Shown here: in pieces, positions 1 through 6,226 of the stretch
Layout: every line of letters begins with the position of its first letter
Position numbering within the stretch: the stretch's first letter is position 1
Translations under genes and position numbers: made by a program
Assembly (NCBI GenBank): GCA_043804635.1
Contig: JAZDIU010000044.1
Coordinates: forward strand, 1 to 20,003
From: JAZDIU01 sp043804635
GTDB lineage: Bacteria; Chloroflexota; Dehalococcoidia; Dehalococcoidales; UBA2162
Direction of reading: 5' to 3'
DNA length: 20,003 nucleotides
Notes under the pieces: generated by a model
Told to the model about the DNA's origin: nothing
Database searches by the model: none
What the model saw: only the letters and a program-made list of their open reading frames with translations

Positions 1-131
1 GGTTCTCCCGCAGCGATCGTCTCCCGAGCAAGTCCGATTTCTTGGGTTGCTTTAGCAGCTTTCTTCTGTATTTCCTCGAGCCGCTTCTTTATATCCGCGA
101 CCAGTTCACTCGGTAATGGTTGCTCATTCAC
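1..131 (-). CDS. Partial hypothetical protein, N-terminal 43 residues, helical and charged
   Basis: An open frame runs off the left edge from a GTG start at 131. A GGAG ribosome site lies about 10 bases upstream and a promoter-like pair (156-184) further up, so the start is supported although it is not ATG. The visible product begins VNEQPLPSELVADIKK and continues as a Lys/Glu/Ala-rich stretch without proline or glycine, expected to be helical and possibly coiled coil. There is no recognisable domain in the visible part and I do not recognise the family. Only the beginning of the gene is present, so length and function are unknown. Confidence 0.55.
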   Translation of the reverse strand, partial: MNEQPLPSELVADIKKRLEEIQKKAAKATQEIGLARETIAAGE

Positions 132-155
132 AATACTTATCGTCTCCAATTACTT

Positions 156-184
156 ATTATGGCATTATGGACAATCTTCCGCAA
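156..184 (-). promoter_or_regulatory. Candidate promoter of the leftmost partial gene
   Basis: Read on the minus strand, TTGCGG (179-184) and CATAAT (156-161) are separated by 17 bases. The expected transcription start is about 18 bases upstream of the GTG at 131, leaving room for the GGAG ribosome site. Pattern match by eye only. Confidence 0.4.
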
Positions 185-215
185 TGATATCTAATCATCG
201 ACAAATGTCCACCCT

Positions 216-342
216 GGGGGACTCGAACTGCTAGGTGCGGCTTCTTTGTATGAGCAGTTGCTGCAATGCCGGCAGAAGTTGTTTCTTCTCAAATAGAAGT
301 TCGGGAAAGCTTCTTGATTGGCTGACCAGCTAGAATTCGAAC
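216..342. repeat. Diverged ~130-base element, copy A, with tRNA T-arm-like motifs
   Basis: Copy A aligns with copy B (417-550). Both hold, in the same order, a GGACT(C/G)GAAC-like motif near the left end, a GCTGCAA core, the block TTTCTTCTCAAA followed by AAGTTCGG, and a final TCGAAC. The GGACTCGAAC and ATTCGAAC motifs are complements of a tRNA T-loop (GTTCGAGTCC, GTTCGAAT), but flanking bases do not make a proper 5-bp T stem and no complete cloverleaf is visible. It may be a decayed tRNA-derived or integration-site repeat. The open frames across it look incidental. Confidence 0.45.
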
Positions 343-416
343 GTAGCGCGTCTGATGGCCATTGGAACGAGTATTGGTGTTGAGGAAAGGTACTCGGCTA
401 TTACGAGTCCGCGTTA

Positions 417-550
417 CAGGACTGGAACCCCCTATCGTTGTTTTGTTATCCTGGCAATGCAAGAAGCTGCTGCAAAGCTGGAATAAGAGATTTCTTCTCA
501 AAGAAAAGTTCGGAATGCTTCCAATGTGGGCTACCAGTGGAGTCGAACGG
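417..550. repeat. Diverged ~130-base element, copy B, with tRNA T-arm-like motifs
   Basis: Second copy of the element at 216-342. It begins with GGACTGGAACC, contains CTGCTGCAA and TTTCTTCTCAAA, then AAGTTCGGAATGCTTCCAAT, and ends with GGAGTCGAAC next to the terminator at 552. The last ~45 bases are also found, somewhat diverged, at 2122-2165. No credible coding sequence overlaps it. Confidence 0.45.
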
Positions 551-551
551 G

Positions 552-576
552 GCTCAGCACTTAGCTGAGCTTTTTT
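552..576 (+). terminator. Strong Rho-independent terminator
   Basis: GCTCAGC (552-558), a five-base loop, then the perfect complement GCTGAGC (564-570) and six T residues (571-576). It points rightwards. No plus-strand gene lies upstream within the window, so either a non-coding transcript crosses 200-550 or the terminator is a remnant of a lost gene. It insulates the lipoprotein gene starting at 610. Confidence 0.75.
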
Positions 577-599
577 GTTTTTCCCAGTAGTCGTATAAT
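571..599 (+). promoter_or_regulatory. Promoter-like -10 box just upstream of the lipoprotein gene
   Basis: A perfect TATAAT sits at 594-599, only 10 bases before the ATG at 610. A T-rich hexamer (571-576, shared with the terminator tail) lies 17 bases further upstream as a weak -35. Transcription would start at about 606, leaving 3-4 bases of leader. There is no Shine-Dalgarno sequence in that gap, so a leaderless or near-leaderless message is predicted. Confidence 0.4.
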
Positions 600-609
600 A
601 GCTGTAGTT

Positions 610-1836
610 ATGAAACGGGGTGTTTTAGCAACGTTCATAATATTAATAATGCTGCTTAGCTGCAGTCCGAAAGCACCTGTTACGCCACCACCAACCCAAC
701 AGGCTACCCCACCAGCAACGACCCAAACTAGTGCATCAACAACTACCGCTCAACCCCCTCCTTCACCACCCACACCACCCAGACCGCCGACTGCCCCTAC
801 TATAAGCCCGACAAAACTCCTTCCTCCTATGGATGCTTTTATGAAAGGGTTCGCTTTCGCCGACTGGAACAGCTACCGCAGAGAGCAGCCGTGGCCGCTG
901 TATTATCCTCCTTATGCAGAATCGACTCTAAAAAATCTTGCAGCTACAGGGCCTAACTGGATCAACTTAGTCGTCACAATTTTCCAGGAAAACATTGCCT
1001 CGACAAACGTGACCCGAGACCCATTGGTCACGGCATCAGATTCGGCACTGCGGCATATGGTTGACTTTGCTCATAGCCTAGGAATGAGGGTCAGCCTAAT
1101 GCCAATGATAATCTTACCAAACGATCCATCCCACTTTGCTGGTCATATTGGTACGGCCTTCACAAGCGAAGCTCAGTGGCAAGAATGGTTTACTTCTTAT
1201 CGCGAGACAATAAATCACTATGCCGCCTTCGCTCATAACTCAGAGGTGGACATGTTTGTTATCGGGCATGAACTGGGCGCCACCACCCACCGGGACAGTG
1301 ATTGGAGAAGAATTATCCAAGAGGTTCGGCAGCAATTCAAGGGACCGATTACCTATTCTAGCCTGGCCAGCACTGCATCTTTTCCTCACGGCGAGGAAAA
1401 ACGTATTACGTGGTGGGATGCGGTTGACTACATAGGCATACAGGGTTACTACAAACTAACAACTAAGAACGACCCAACAGTTGAAGAACTGAAGGAAGCC
1501 TGGGTGAAGAATGGTCATATAGCATTGCTGGAAGAACTTTCTAGAAGGTTCAATAAACCTATCATCTTTACGGAATTGGGCTACGTGAGCAAGGACGGAG
1601 CTAACAAGGTGCCTGCCTACTTCAAATTGGAGGCACCTCTCGATCTGCAAGAGCAAGCCGACTGCTATCAGGCCGCATTTGAGGTGTTGTGGGGGAAACC
1701 TTGGCTGAAAGGAATCTTCTGGTGGCAGTGGCTGGCTAATCCGGTAAAGTGGCCGGGCGGACCAAACGATAAAGGCGAGTCCCCCTACGGTAAACCCGCT
1801 GAAGAGGTAGTGAAGAAGTTTTACCTTTCACAGTAA
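610..1836 (+). CDS. Secreted lipoprotein with GH113-like glycoside hydrolase domain
   Basis: This 408-residue protein starts with a lipoprotein signal: Lys/Arg at 2-3, a hydrophobic core, and lipobox LLSC with Cys18 as the lipidation site. A Pro/Thr/Ser-rich linker (about 19-68) would lift the rest off the membrane. Residues ~75-405 resemble a clan GH-A TIM barrel of the GH113 type (family known for endo-beta-1,4-mannanases). The candidate acid/base is Glu221 in VIGHELG and the candidate nucleophile is Glu322 in IFTELGY, each at the end of a predicted strand. A FWWQW motif near 366-370 would line the substrate cleft. It probably cleaves a beta-mannan or related polysaccharide outside the cell, but substrate is inference. 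It stands alone: terminator and promoter upstream, no sugar genes next to it. No clear terminator follows. Confidence 0.75.
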   Translation: MKRGVLATFIILIMLLSCSPKAPVTPPPTQQATPPATTQTSASTTTAQPPPSPPTPPRPPTAPTISPTKLLPPMDAFMKGFAFADWNSYRREQPWPLYYPPYAESTLKNLAATGPNWINLVVTIFQENIASTNVTRDPLVTASDSALRHMVDFAHSLGMRVSLMPMIILPNDPSHFAGHIGTAFTSEAQWQEWFTSYRETINHYAAFAHNSEVDMFVIGHELGATTHRDSDWRRIIQEVRQQFKGPITYSSLASTASFPHGEEKRITWWDAVDYIGIQGYYKLTTKNDPTVEELKEAWVKNGHIALLEELSRRFNKPIIFTELGYVSKDGANKVPAYFKLEAPLDLQEQADCYQAAFEVLWGKPWLKGIFWWQWLANPVKWPGGPNDKGESPYGKPAEEVVKKFYLSQ

Positions 1837-1970
1837 AAAACAAGGCAATTAAATCAGCCGATTACGCGAGGTTGAAGGTTAGGTAGAAAATTCTGTCTAA
1901 TCGTACAACTTACTCTATCGACAAATAGAAAGAACTATCCCCTTTTCTTATTTCCTGATTTCTTCGCTAA

Positions 1971-2102
1971 AAGCTGACCGCTGATAGCTTACAGCTTTCT
2001 CCCAACAACTTGTCTCGAGCTATGCCGAGGGAGCGACAAAACTTCCTTGACAAACTCAGAACATTAGTGCTATTAGCTTATAGCAATGTCATTCTGGAAG
2101 GA
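1971..2102. repeat. Direct repeat copy 1 bordering the toxin-antitoxin module
   Basis: Matches 3026-3126 in order: AAGCTGAC(C/T)G(C/T)TGATAG, a CCAACAA block, GCGACAAAACTTCCTTGACA, CTCAGAACATTAGTGCTA, and AATGTCATTCTGGA. Copy 1 has ~27 extra bases between CCAACAA and GCGACAAAA, with a CTCGAG palindrome. TTGACA at 2047-2052 with a weak TATTAG 18 bases on gives a promoter-like pair within the repeat. Confidence 0.65.
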
Positions 2103-2121
2103 GTCCTTCCGTTCGCCCTGA

Positions 2122-2165
2122 GCTTCTCAAACACCAGTTCGGAATGCCTCCAATGCGGGCTACTC
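2122..2165. repeat. Partial third copy of the left-hand repeat element
   Basis: CTTCTCAAA, then AGTTCGGAATGCCTCCAATG and CGGGCTACT align with positions ~495-533 of copy B (AGTTCGGAATGCTTCCAATG). The tRNA T-arm-like end is not kept. It lies between direct repeat copy 1 and the toxin stop codon. Confidence 0.5.
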
Positions 2166-2199
2166 ATTTTGCATATTGGATTCCCAAATGAATATGCTA

Positions 2200-2589
2200 C
2201 TATTGATTTATTCTCATATTCAGATGGATTTTCAATGCCCTCTCCACCTGAGGAAGGTACTCTGGGGGCAAGGAACCCCTAAAGCTGACCAGTCGACGCT
2301 TATCTACAGTCCGAACCTGATTGGCCTTTATCCGAGAGTCTGCAGTAAGTCCGGCGACGCCTTCGGGAAGGAGAACTTCAAAAGGGTAGTGTTTCCTGGC
2401 GGGTTGCCCTGTAATGGGGAGGACGGTAATAGTCTGGGAGAATTCGTTGTTGATGTCGTTGGAAACAATCACCGCCGGACGAAGCTTACCAGTTTCAGCC
2501 CCGACAACAGGGTCGAGATTTACCTGATAAATATCGCCATACCGGGGAAAACCTCCCTCAGGAATCAGTTTCGAGTCAAACTGGGACAT
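2200..2589 (-). CDS. MazF/PemK-family mRNA interferase toxin
   Basis: A 129-residue protein with the PemK/MazF fold signature. It has GDIYQVNLDP (18-27, first strand), GKLRPAVIVSND (34-45) with the family's catalytic Arg at 37, and TITVLPIT (53-60) with the conserved Thr60 of the RNA-cleaving site. The family cuts single-stranded mRNA at short motifs and stops growth until bound by its antitoxin; the cut site here cannot be predicted. Start ATG is preceded by GGAGG at 6-base spacing. It is the second gene of a pair, 18 bases after the antitoxin stop, so translated from one message. The N-terminal ~15 residues extend beyond typical short MazF proteins (about 110). It appears intact. The module is flanked by direct repeats, hinting at past mobility. 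Confidence 0.85.
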   Translation of the reverse strand: MSQFDSKLIPEGGFPRYGDIYQVNLDPVVGAETGKLRPAVIVSNDINNEFSQTITVLPITGQPARKHYPFEVLLPEGVAGLTADSRIKANQVRTVDKRRLVSFRGSLPPEYLPQVERALKIHLNMRINQ

Positions 2590-2607
2590 AGTCGCCTCCT
2601 ATATCTG

Positions 2608-2847
2608 TCATCGCGGCCATCCCTCCAGCGTAGCTCCCTCCCATTCCTGGTTGATTTCATTATCCTCGACTTGCCTCGCCTGGTAACCCTCCACTAGGGA
2701 TTGTCTGAGTTGTTCCTCCTCAAGTTTCTTCAGCTTGTCAACAACGGCAGCAACAACAAAGGCGCTGCGCTTGCGTTTGTCGACGCGTGATTTTAACACC
2801 TCAGCAACGTTTTCAGGAACTGTAAAGTTTAGCTTTAAAGTCTTCAT
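2608..2847 (-). CDS. MazE-like antitoxin with predicted ribbon-helix-helix DNA-binding domain
   Basis: A 79-residue protein directly upstream of the MazF-type toxin. Residues 1-12 (MKTLKLNFTVPE) suit the beta strand of a ribbon-helix-helix domain and ~12-45 form two basic helices, as expected for an operator-binding dimer. The rest is Glu/Gln-rich and ends EWEGATLEGWPR. An acidic, partly disordered tail with aromatic residues is what MazE and CopG-type antitoxins use to block the toxin's RNA groove. The start ATG has a GGAG 9 bases upstream. By analogy with such modules it should repress its own promoter, alone or with the toxin, but I could not identify operator repeats with confidence in 2848-2960. 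Assignment rests on size, position and domain logic, not on a conserved motif. Confidence 0.75.
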   Translation of the reverse strand: MKTLKLNFTVPENVAEVLKSRVDKRKRSAFVVAAVVDKLKKLEEEQLRQSLVEGYQARQVEDNEINQEWEGATLEGWPR

Positions 2848-3025
2848 GACCGATACTCCTTACGATAGGTTAGCAGTTTATCTCTCAGGCGACTAACTCT
2901 TGCCTTATAAACTTTCTTATACCACCTGGTTATCTCCACTAACAGTAAGTATAGCATCGGCATCTATGATGGTCAAGTTGTGATAACTGTTTCAGCCCTA
3001 AACAAAAGCTAACATCTGAAGCTGA

Positions 3026-3126
3026 AAGCTGACTGTTGATAGTGACTATTTTCCAACAAGCGACAAAACTTCCTTGACAATCTCAGAACATTAGTGCTAC
3101 TATTACTTTAATGTCATTCTGGAGGA
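3026..3126. repeat. Direct repeat copy 2 bordering the toxin-antitoxin module
   Basis: Second copy of the repeat at 1971-2102, same orientation, without the 27-base insertion. Inside it TTGACA (3074-3079) and TACTAT (3098-3103) stand 18 bases apart, a fair plus-strand promoter pair pointing into the gene-free stretch that follows. Confidence 0.65.
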
Positions 3127-3239
3127 AGCCGATACTCCATAAACGCGAGGCTGACGAAGAATCTCAGGGCGGAGTGGAAACTGAAGGAAAACAGACCGCC
3201 AGAGCACTTTAAAAATAGAGAAAATAGACTGCCAAACCG

Positions 3240-3273
3240 CGAAACGACACGGCTAAATAGCCGTGTCGTTTCG
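3240..3273. repeat. Perfect 34-base inverted repeat
   Basis: CGAAACGACACGGCTA (3240-3255), two bases, then its exact reverse complement TAGCCGTGTCGTTTCG (3258-3273). A transcript would form a 13-16 bp hairpin. Neither side carries a T-tract where a terminator needs one (AAGAAAAAAG to the right; CGGTTTGG when read leftwards), so a standard Rho-independent terminator is unlikely. It could be a dispersed hairpin element or protein site. Confidence 0.8.
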
Positions 3274-3398
3274 TCAAGAAAAAAGATTACTTAAAATGTA
3301 GCCGGAAACAATTACGCTCGGTTCAAAATTGTTTCACGCAGGTTCGTTTCAAGTTACACATTTTTGTCACGCAGGAAATCAAATAAAAGTACAAATTA

Positions 3399-3466
3399 TG
3401 TCATTCTGGCGAAGGCCAGAATCCAGGCTTCTCCTCCCTGTCACTCTGAGCGTAGCGAAGGATCTT
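3399..3466. repeat. Two adjoining dispersed intergenic repeats
   Basis: First, ATTCTGGC-GAAG-GCCAGAAT (3403-3422), a perfect 8-bp hairpin followed by CCAGG. Second, TCACTCTGAGCGTAGCGAAG (3441-3460) followed by GATCTT. Both are of the widespread bacterial intergenic type that encodes spurious peptides such as ILAKARIQ and HSERSEGS when translated. That recognition is from general familiarity. Part of the second type recurs at 3153-3165. Confidence 0.65.
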
Positions 3467-3480
3467 GGGGTGGGGAAGCA

Positions 3481-3507
3481 TTGGCAGTATTTGTAGTATT
3501 GGTAGTA
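3481..3507. repeat. Three 9-base tandem repeats after the large-subunit stop codon
   Basis: TTGGCAGTA, TTTGTAGTA and TTGGTAGTA lie head to tail immediately beyond the stop codon (3508-3510) of the molybdenum hydroxylase gene. The unit is three codons long, so expansion would keep frame if the stop were lost. Confidence 0.6.
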
Positions 3508-5742
3508 TTACTTCGGCTTATCCTCAGTATGCAACGCCCGGAATACCGCTTCCGGATTCATCGGCAGCTCTTTAAGCATTACTCCGGTAGCGCTGTGGAT
3601 GGCATTAGCGATAGTCGCCAGTGCCGGGACTAGAGGCGGCTCCCCTGCTCCCCTTATGCCGAATGGCGACGTGCTATGAGGCACCTCCACCAGAAGGACA
3701 TCCGCAGATGGAACATCGACGGCTGTGGGTATCCGGTAGTCCAGCAGATTGGCGTTTTGCATCACGCCTTTATCGTAGACGGAATTCTCCCATAAAGCCC
3801 AGCCGATTCCCTGCGTGATGGCACCCTGTATCTGGCATTCCAGCAGAGTCGGATTAACAGCAAAGCCGACATCCTGGGCGACGGCATACGAAAGGACTTT
3901 AACTTTGCCCGTTTCCTTATCCACCTCTACATCCGCCGTCTCGACAGCGAATACCATCGACTGATTTTGTACTTTACCGGTACCCTGTCCCGTTATCGGA
4001 GGTTCCAATGGAAAATGGTGAAGGCTGCGGCCCACATCGGCTAAAGACAGTGACTTCTCCGGTGTCCCTTTTACCTGGACCCGTCCCTTCACATACTCGA
4101 CGTCCTTCGGCTCGACTTTCAATTTGGATGCACCTCGCTGGCAGACCTGCTCTTTGATATTCTGGCAAGCCTGATAAACCGATAAAGACGCCGCACGGGC
4201 AATCATACTGCCCGCCGAAAAAACAGAATAAGGAGCCATATCCGTATCGCCAGTAATCACCGTGATATCTTTAGAAGGAATACCGAGTTCTTCGGCTACA
4301 ACCTGGGTTAGAATAGTGCGTGTCCCGCTGACATCGACGGCACCAGTCAATACAGACACCGTTCCATCGGCGTTCAAATTGATGTGGGCGCCAGAAGCGC
4401 CGGCCCCGCAGAACAGGAAACCACACGCGATGCCCCTCCCCCGGTTCTCACCTTGTAACTCACCTTTCTGGGCTAAGTACTGTTGCATCCTTTCTATCGT
4501 CTGTTTAAACCCGATGCGTAGAAAAGGCATCCCTGTCGTCATAGTATCGCCCTCGGCTACTGCGTTCTTAAGCCGCAGTTCCAAAGGATTCATTTTCAAC
4601 TCTCGGGCAACCAAGTCCATCTGGGATTCTACGGCAAAAGCCGCCTGGGGAGCGGAGGGCGCCCGGTATGGACCGGTGGGCGTCTTGTTAGTAAAAACAC
4701 TGTAGGTATCAATCTTAAAATTTGGAACGCGGTAGGGGTTAAGCCCGGTAAAACTGCCATTTGGAACCGCTGGCATCCCTCCCATCCCGAAGGAAGCCCC
4801 GAAATCGTAGACAAGAGTGACCGAAGCCGCCGTCAGGCGTCCGTCTTTAGTAGCCCCAAGTTTTACCGTGATTACTGAGGCGGGCGGAGGACGATTGGTC
4901 TTGAAGACTTCTTCCCTGGTGGTTACTATCTTGACAGGACGTCCGGTTTTTTTCGATAAGAGTGCACAAATGGGCGGGACTACCTGGTGAGATTTCCCAC
5001 CAAAAGCCCCGCCGCTCTCCGTGGGAATTACTTTGACGTAATGAAGAGGTAGTCCCAGATACTCGGCAACCAGTTCCCTGCACTCGAATGTTCCCTGGTT
5101 GTCTGCCCAAAGAGTGACCTTACCTTCGGCATCCACGTTGGCGACGACAGCACGTGGTTCCATGTAAGTGTGGTGCACCGTCTGCGTGCGGAAAGTATTT
5201 TCGAGAACAACATCGGCTTCTTTGAATCCCTTTTCTATATCTCCACGAATATTTTGAGTGTAACGGAAGACGTTACTCGGTTTAGTATTCTTGTCTTTCG
5301 TCCAGGAATGAATTACCGGAGCATCCGGCTTCATCGCATCCAGAACGTCAATAGCCGGTGTTAGCTCTTCATAATCTACTTCAATCAGTTTCAAGGCTTC
5401 TTCGGCAGTATTATGATCGAGTGCCGCCACTGCCGCTACAGGCTGTCCGGCGAAAATAACCCGTTCCTTCGCCATACATGAGGTCATTGGGTCGGGATAG
5501 CCCTCTTCGCTTTTATGTTCGTGCACGTCTTCGGCAGTAACGACTGCTATTACTCCATCTAAAGCCAGCGCCTTAGTAACATCTAGACGGCGAATGCGAG
5601 CAGAGGCATAAGGACTCCAAAGAACCTTACCAAAAAGCATATTGGGCAAACTATAATCGGCGGCGTAAAGGGCTTTACCCGTCACTTTAGCCAGTGCGTC
5701 TACCCTTTTAAGACGTTTACCTATTGCAGAATATTCCGGCAT
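3508..5742 (-). CDS. Molybdenum hydroxylase large subunit (xanthine dehydrogenase family, CoxL-like)
   Basis: This 744-residue protein is the molybdopterin-binding catalytic subunit of a three-part hydroxylase. The N-terminal hammerhead domain (~14-120) is followed by the cofactor domains. GGAFGGK (244-250) is the family's molybdopterin loop, PYRAPSAPQ (358-366) lies at the active site, and GAGEPP contains the invariant catalytic Glu701. CO dehydrogenase form I has an AYRCSFR loop with a copper-binding Cys. Here Ala361 takes that position, so CO oxidation is not expected. The enzyme more probably hydroxylates an aldehyde, N-heterocycle or acyl-CoA aromatic, with water as oxygen source. A GGGAG site lies 7 bases before the ATG. 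It is last in the operon, 12 bases after the iron-sulfur subunit gene. Length is close to the family norm of 750-800. Confidence 0.88.
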   Translation of the reverse strand: MPEYSAIGKRLKRVDALAKVTGKALYAADYSLPNMLFGKVLWSPYASARIRRLDVTKALALDGVIAVVTAEDVHEHKSEEGYPDPMTSCMAKERVIFAGQPVAAVAALDHNTAEEALKLIEVDYEELTPAIDVLDAMKPDAPVIHSWTKDKNTKPSNVFRYTQNIRGDIEKGFKEADVVLENTFRTQTVHHTYMEPRAVVANVDAEGKVTLWADNQGTFECRELVAEYLGLPLHYVKVIPTESGGAFGGKSHQVVPPICALLSKKTGRPVKIVTTREEVFKTNRPPPASVITVKLGATKDGRLTAASVTLVYDFGASFGMGGMPAVPNGSFTGLNPYRVPNFKIDTYSVFTNKTPTGPYRAPSAPQAAFAVESQMDLVARELKMNPLELRLKNAVAEGDTMTTGMPFLRIGFKQTIERMQQYLAQKGELQGENRGRGIACGFLFCGAGASGAHINLNADGTVSVLTGAVDVSGTRTILTQVVAEELGIPSKDITVITGDTDMAPYSVFSAGSMIARAASLSVYQACQNIKEQVCQRGASKLKVEPKDVEYVKGRVQVKGTPEKSLSLADVGRSLHHFPLEPPITGQGTGKVQNQSMVFAVETADVEVDKETGKVKVLSYAVAQDVGFAVNPTLLECQIQGAITQGIGWALWENSVYDKGVMQNANLLDYRIPTAVDVPSADVLLVEVPHSTSPFGIRGAGEPPLVPALATIANAIHSATGVMLKELPMNPEAVFRALHTEDKPK

Positions 5743-5754
5743 TGCTAACTCCCT

Positions 5755-6216
5755 TTAAACTTCTGAAGCTCTTAAAATAGCCCGAACGATTTTATCATAG
5801 CCGGTGCAGCGGCACAGGTTCCCAGCAATCGCCTGCCTTATCTCAATGGCAGTGGGATGCGGGTTAGAATCCAGGATTGCCTTAGCGGAAAGGATGACAC
5901 CGGGAGTGCAGAAACCGCATTGCACGGCACCTTCATCGATGAAAGCTTGCTGGATAGGGTGAAGCTTCTCGCCTCGGCTCAAACCTTCTATTGTAGTAAT
6001 CTCTCGTCCTTCAACTTCCACGGCAAGCACTAGGCAGGAGTTAACCGGCTTACCATCAAGAAGCACTGTACAGCTACCGCAGTTACCATTACTGCAGCCT
6101 TCTTTAGTGCCGGTCAAGCCGAGGTCGTATCTCAAAGCATCGAGAAGAGTCCGCCGCGGCTCGACAATAATTTCTCGTTCCTGCCCGTTCACTTTTAGTG
6201 TTATCTGTTTTTTCAT
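5755..6216 (-). CDS. Molybdenum hydroxylase [2Fe-2S] subunit (CoxS-like)
   Basis: A 153-residue electron-transfer subunit. Residues 1-78 form a plant-ferredoxin fold with cluster ligands Cys41, Cys46, Cys49 and Cys61. Residues 79-153 form the helical domain with Cys100, Cys103 (CGFC), Cys135 and Cys137 (CRC) binding the second [2Fe-2S] cluster next to the molybdenum centre. All eight ligands are present and length is typical. It passes electrons from the molybdopterin site to FAD in the medium subunit. AGAGGG precedes the ATG. Spacing is 10 bases after the FAD subunit stop and 12 bases before the large subunit, consistent with equal expression from one message. Confidence 0.92.
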   Translation of the reverse strand: MKKQITLKVNGQEREIIVEPRRTLLDALRYDLGLTGTKEGCSNGNCGSCTVLLDGKPVNSCLVLAVEVEGREITTIEGLSRGEKLHPIQQAFIDEGAVQCGFCTPGVILSAKAILDSNPHPTAIEIRQAIAGNLCRCTGYDKIVRAILRASEV

Positions 6217-6226
6217 TGAAGCCCTC

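Larger units (their letters stand above)
1837..2199. other. Gene-free gap between lipoprotein and toxin genes
   Basis: The gap holds direct-repeat copy 1 (1971-2102) and a third, partial copy of the left-hand element (2122-2165). I see no credible coding sequence. The open frames here overlap repeats or the antisense of the toxin gene. No convincing terminator was found for either convergent gene. Confidence 0.6.
2848..3507. other. 660-base repeat-rich intergenic region
   Basis: Between the antitoxin start and the molybdenum-hydroxylase stop I see no credible gene. It contains direct repeat copy 2 (3026-3126), a fragment of a dispersed repeat (GACGAAGAATCTCAGGG, ~3153-3169), two similar ~18-base blocks (AAAACAGACCGCCA near 3187; AAAATAGACTGCCA near 3221), a 34-base palindrome (3240-3273), dispersed repeats (3399-3466) and a 9-base tandem repeat (3481-3507). 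The open frame at 3364-3633 is repeat-derived and runs antisense into the enzyme gene. Confidence 0.6.

Noticed and set aside
200..551. Functional tRNA genes on the minus strand
   Set aside because: T-loop-like motifs are present four times, but T stems do not pair over five bases and no acceptor or anticodon arms were found.
289..568. Short open frames on both strands around the left repeats
   Set aside because: The peptides (for example VTGLEPPI) are what complements of tRNA T-arms encode. No ribosome sites or domain features.
2010..2697. Two plus-strand open frames of 90 and 173 residues
   Set aside because: They cover repeat sequence and the antisense of the toxin and antitoxin genes, which have motifs and ribosome sites of their own.
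1971..3126. Insertion sequence
   Set aside because: Direct repeats bound the toxin-antitoxin genes, but there is no transposase and no terminal inverted repeats.
3060..3300. CRISPR array
   Set aside because: Only two long diverged repeats and single palindromes; no regular repeat-spacer pattern and no cas genes in the window.
3364..3633. 89-residue plus-strand open frame
   Set aside because: Its peptide contains ILAKARIQ and CHSERSEGS, typical translations of dispersed intergenic repeats, and its second half is antisense to the molybdenum hydroxylase gene.
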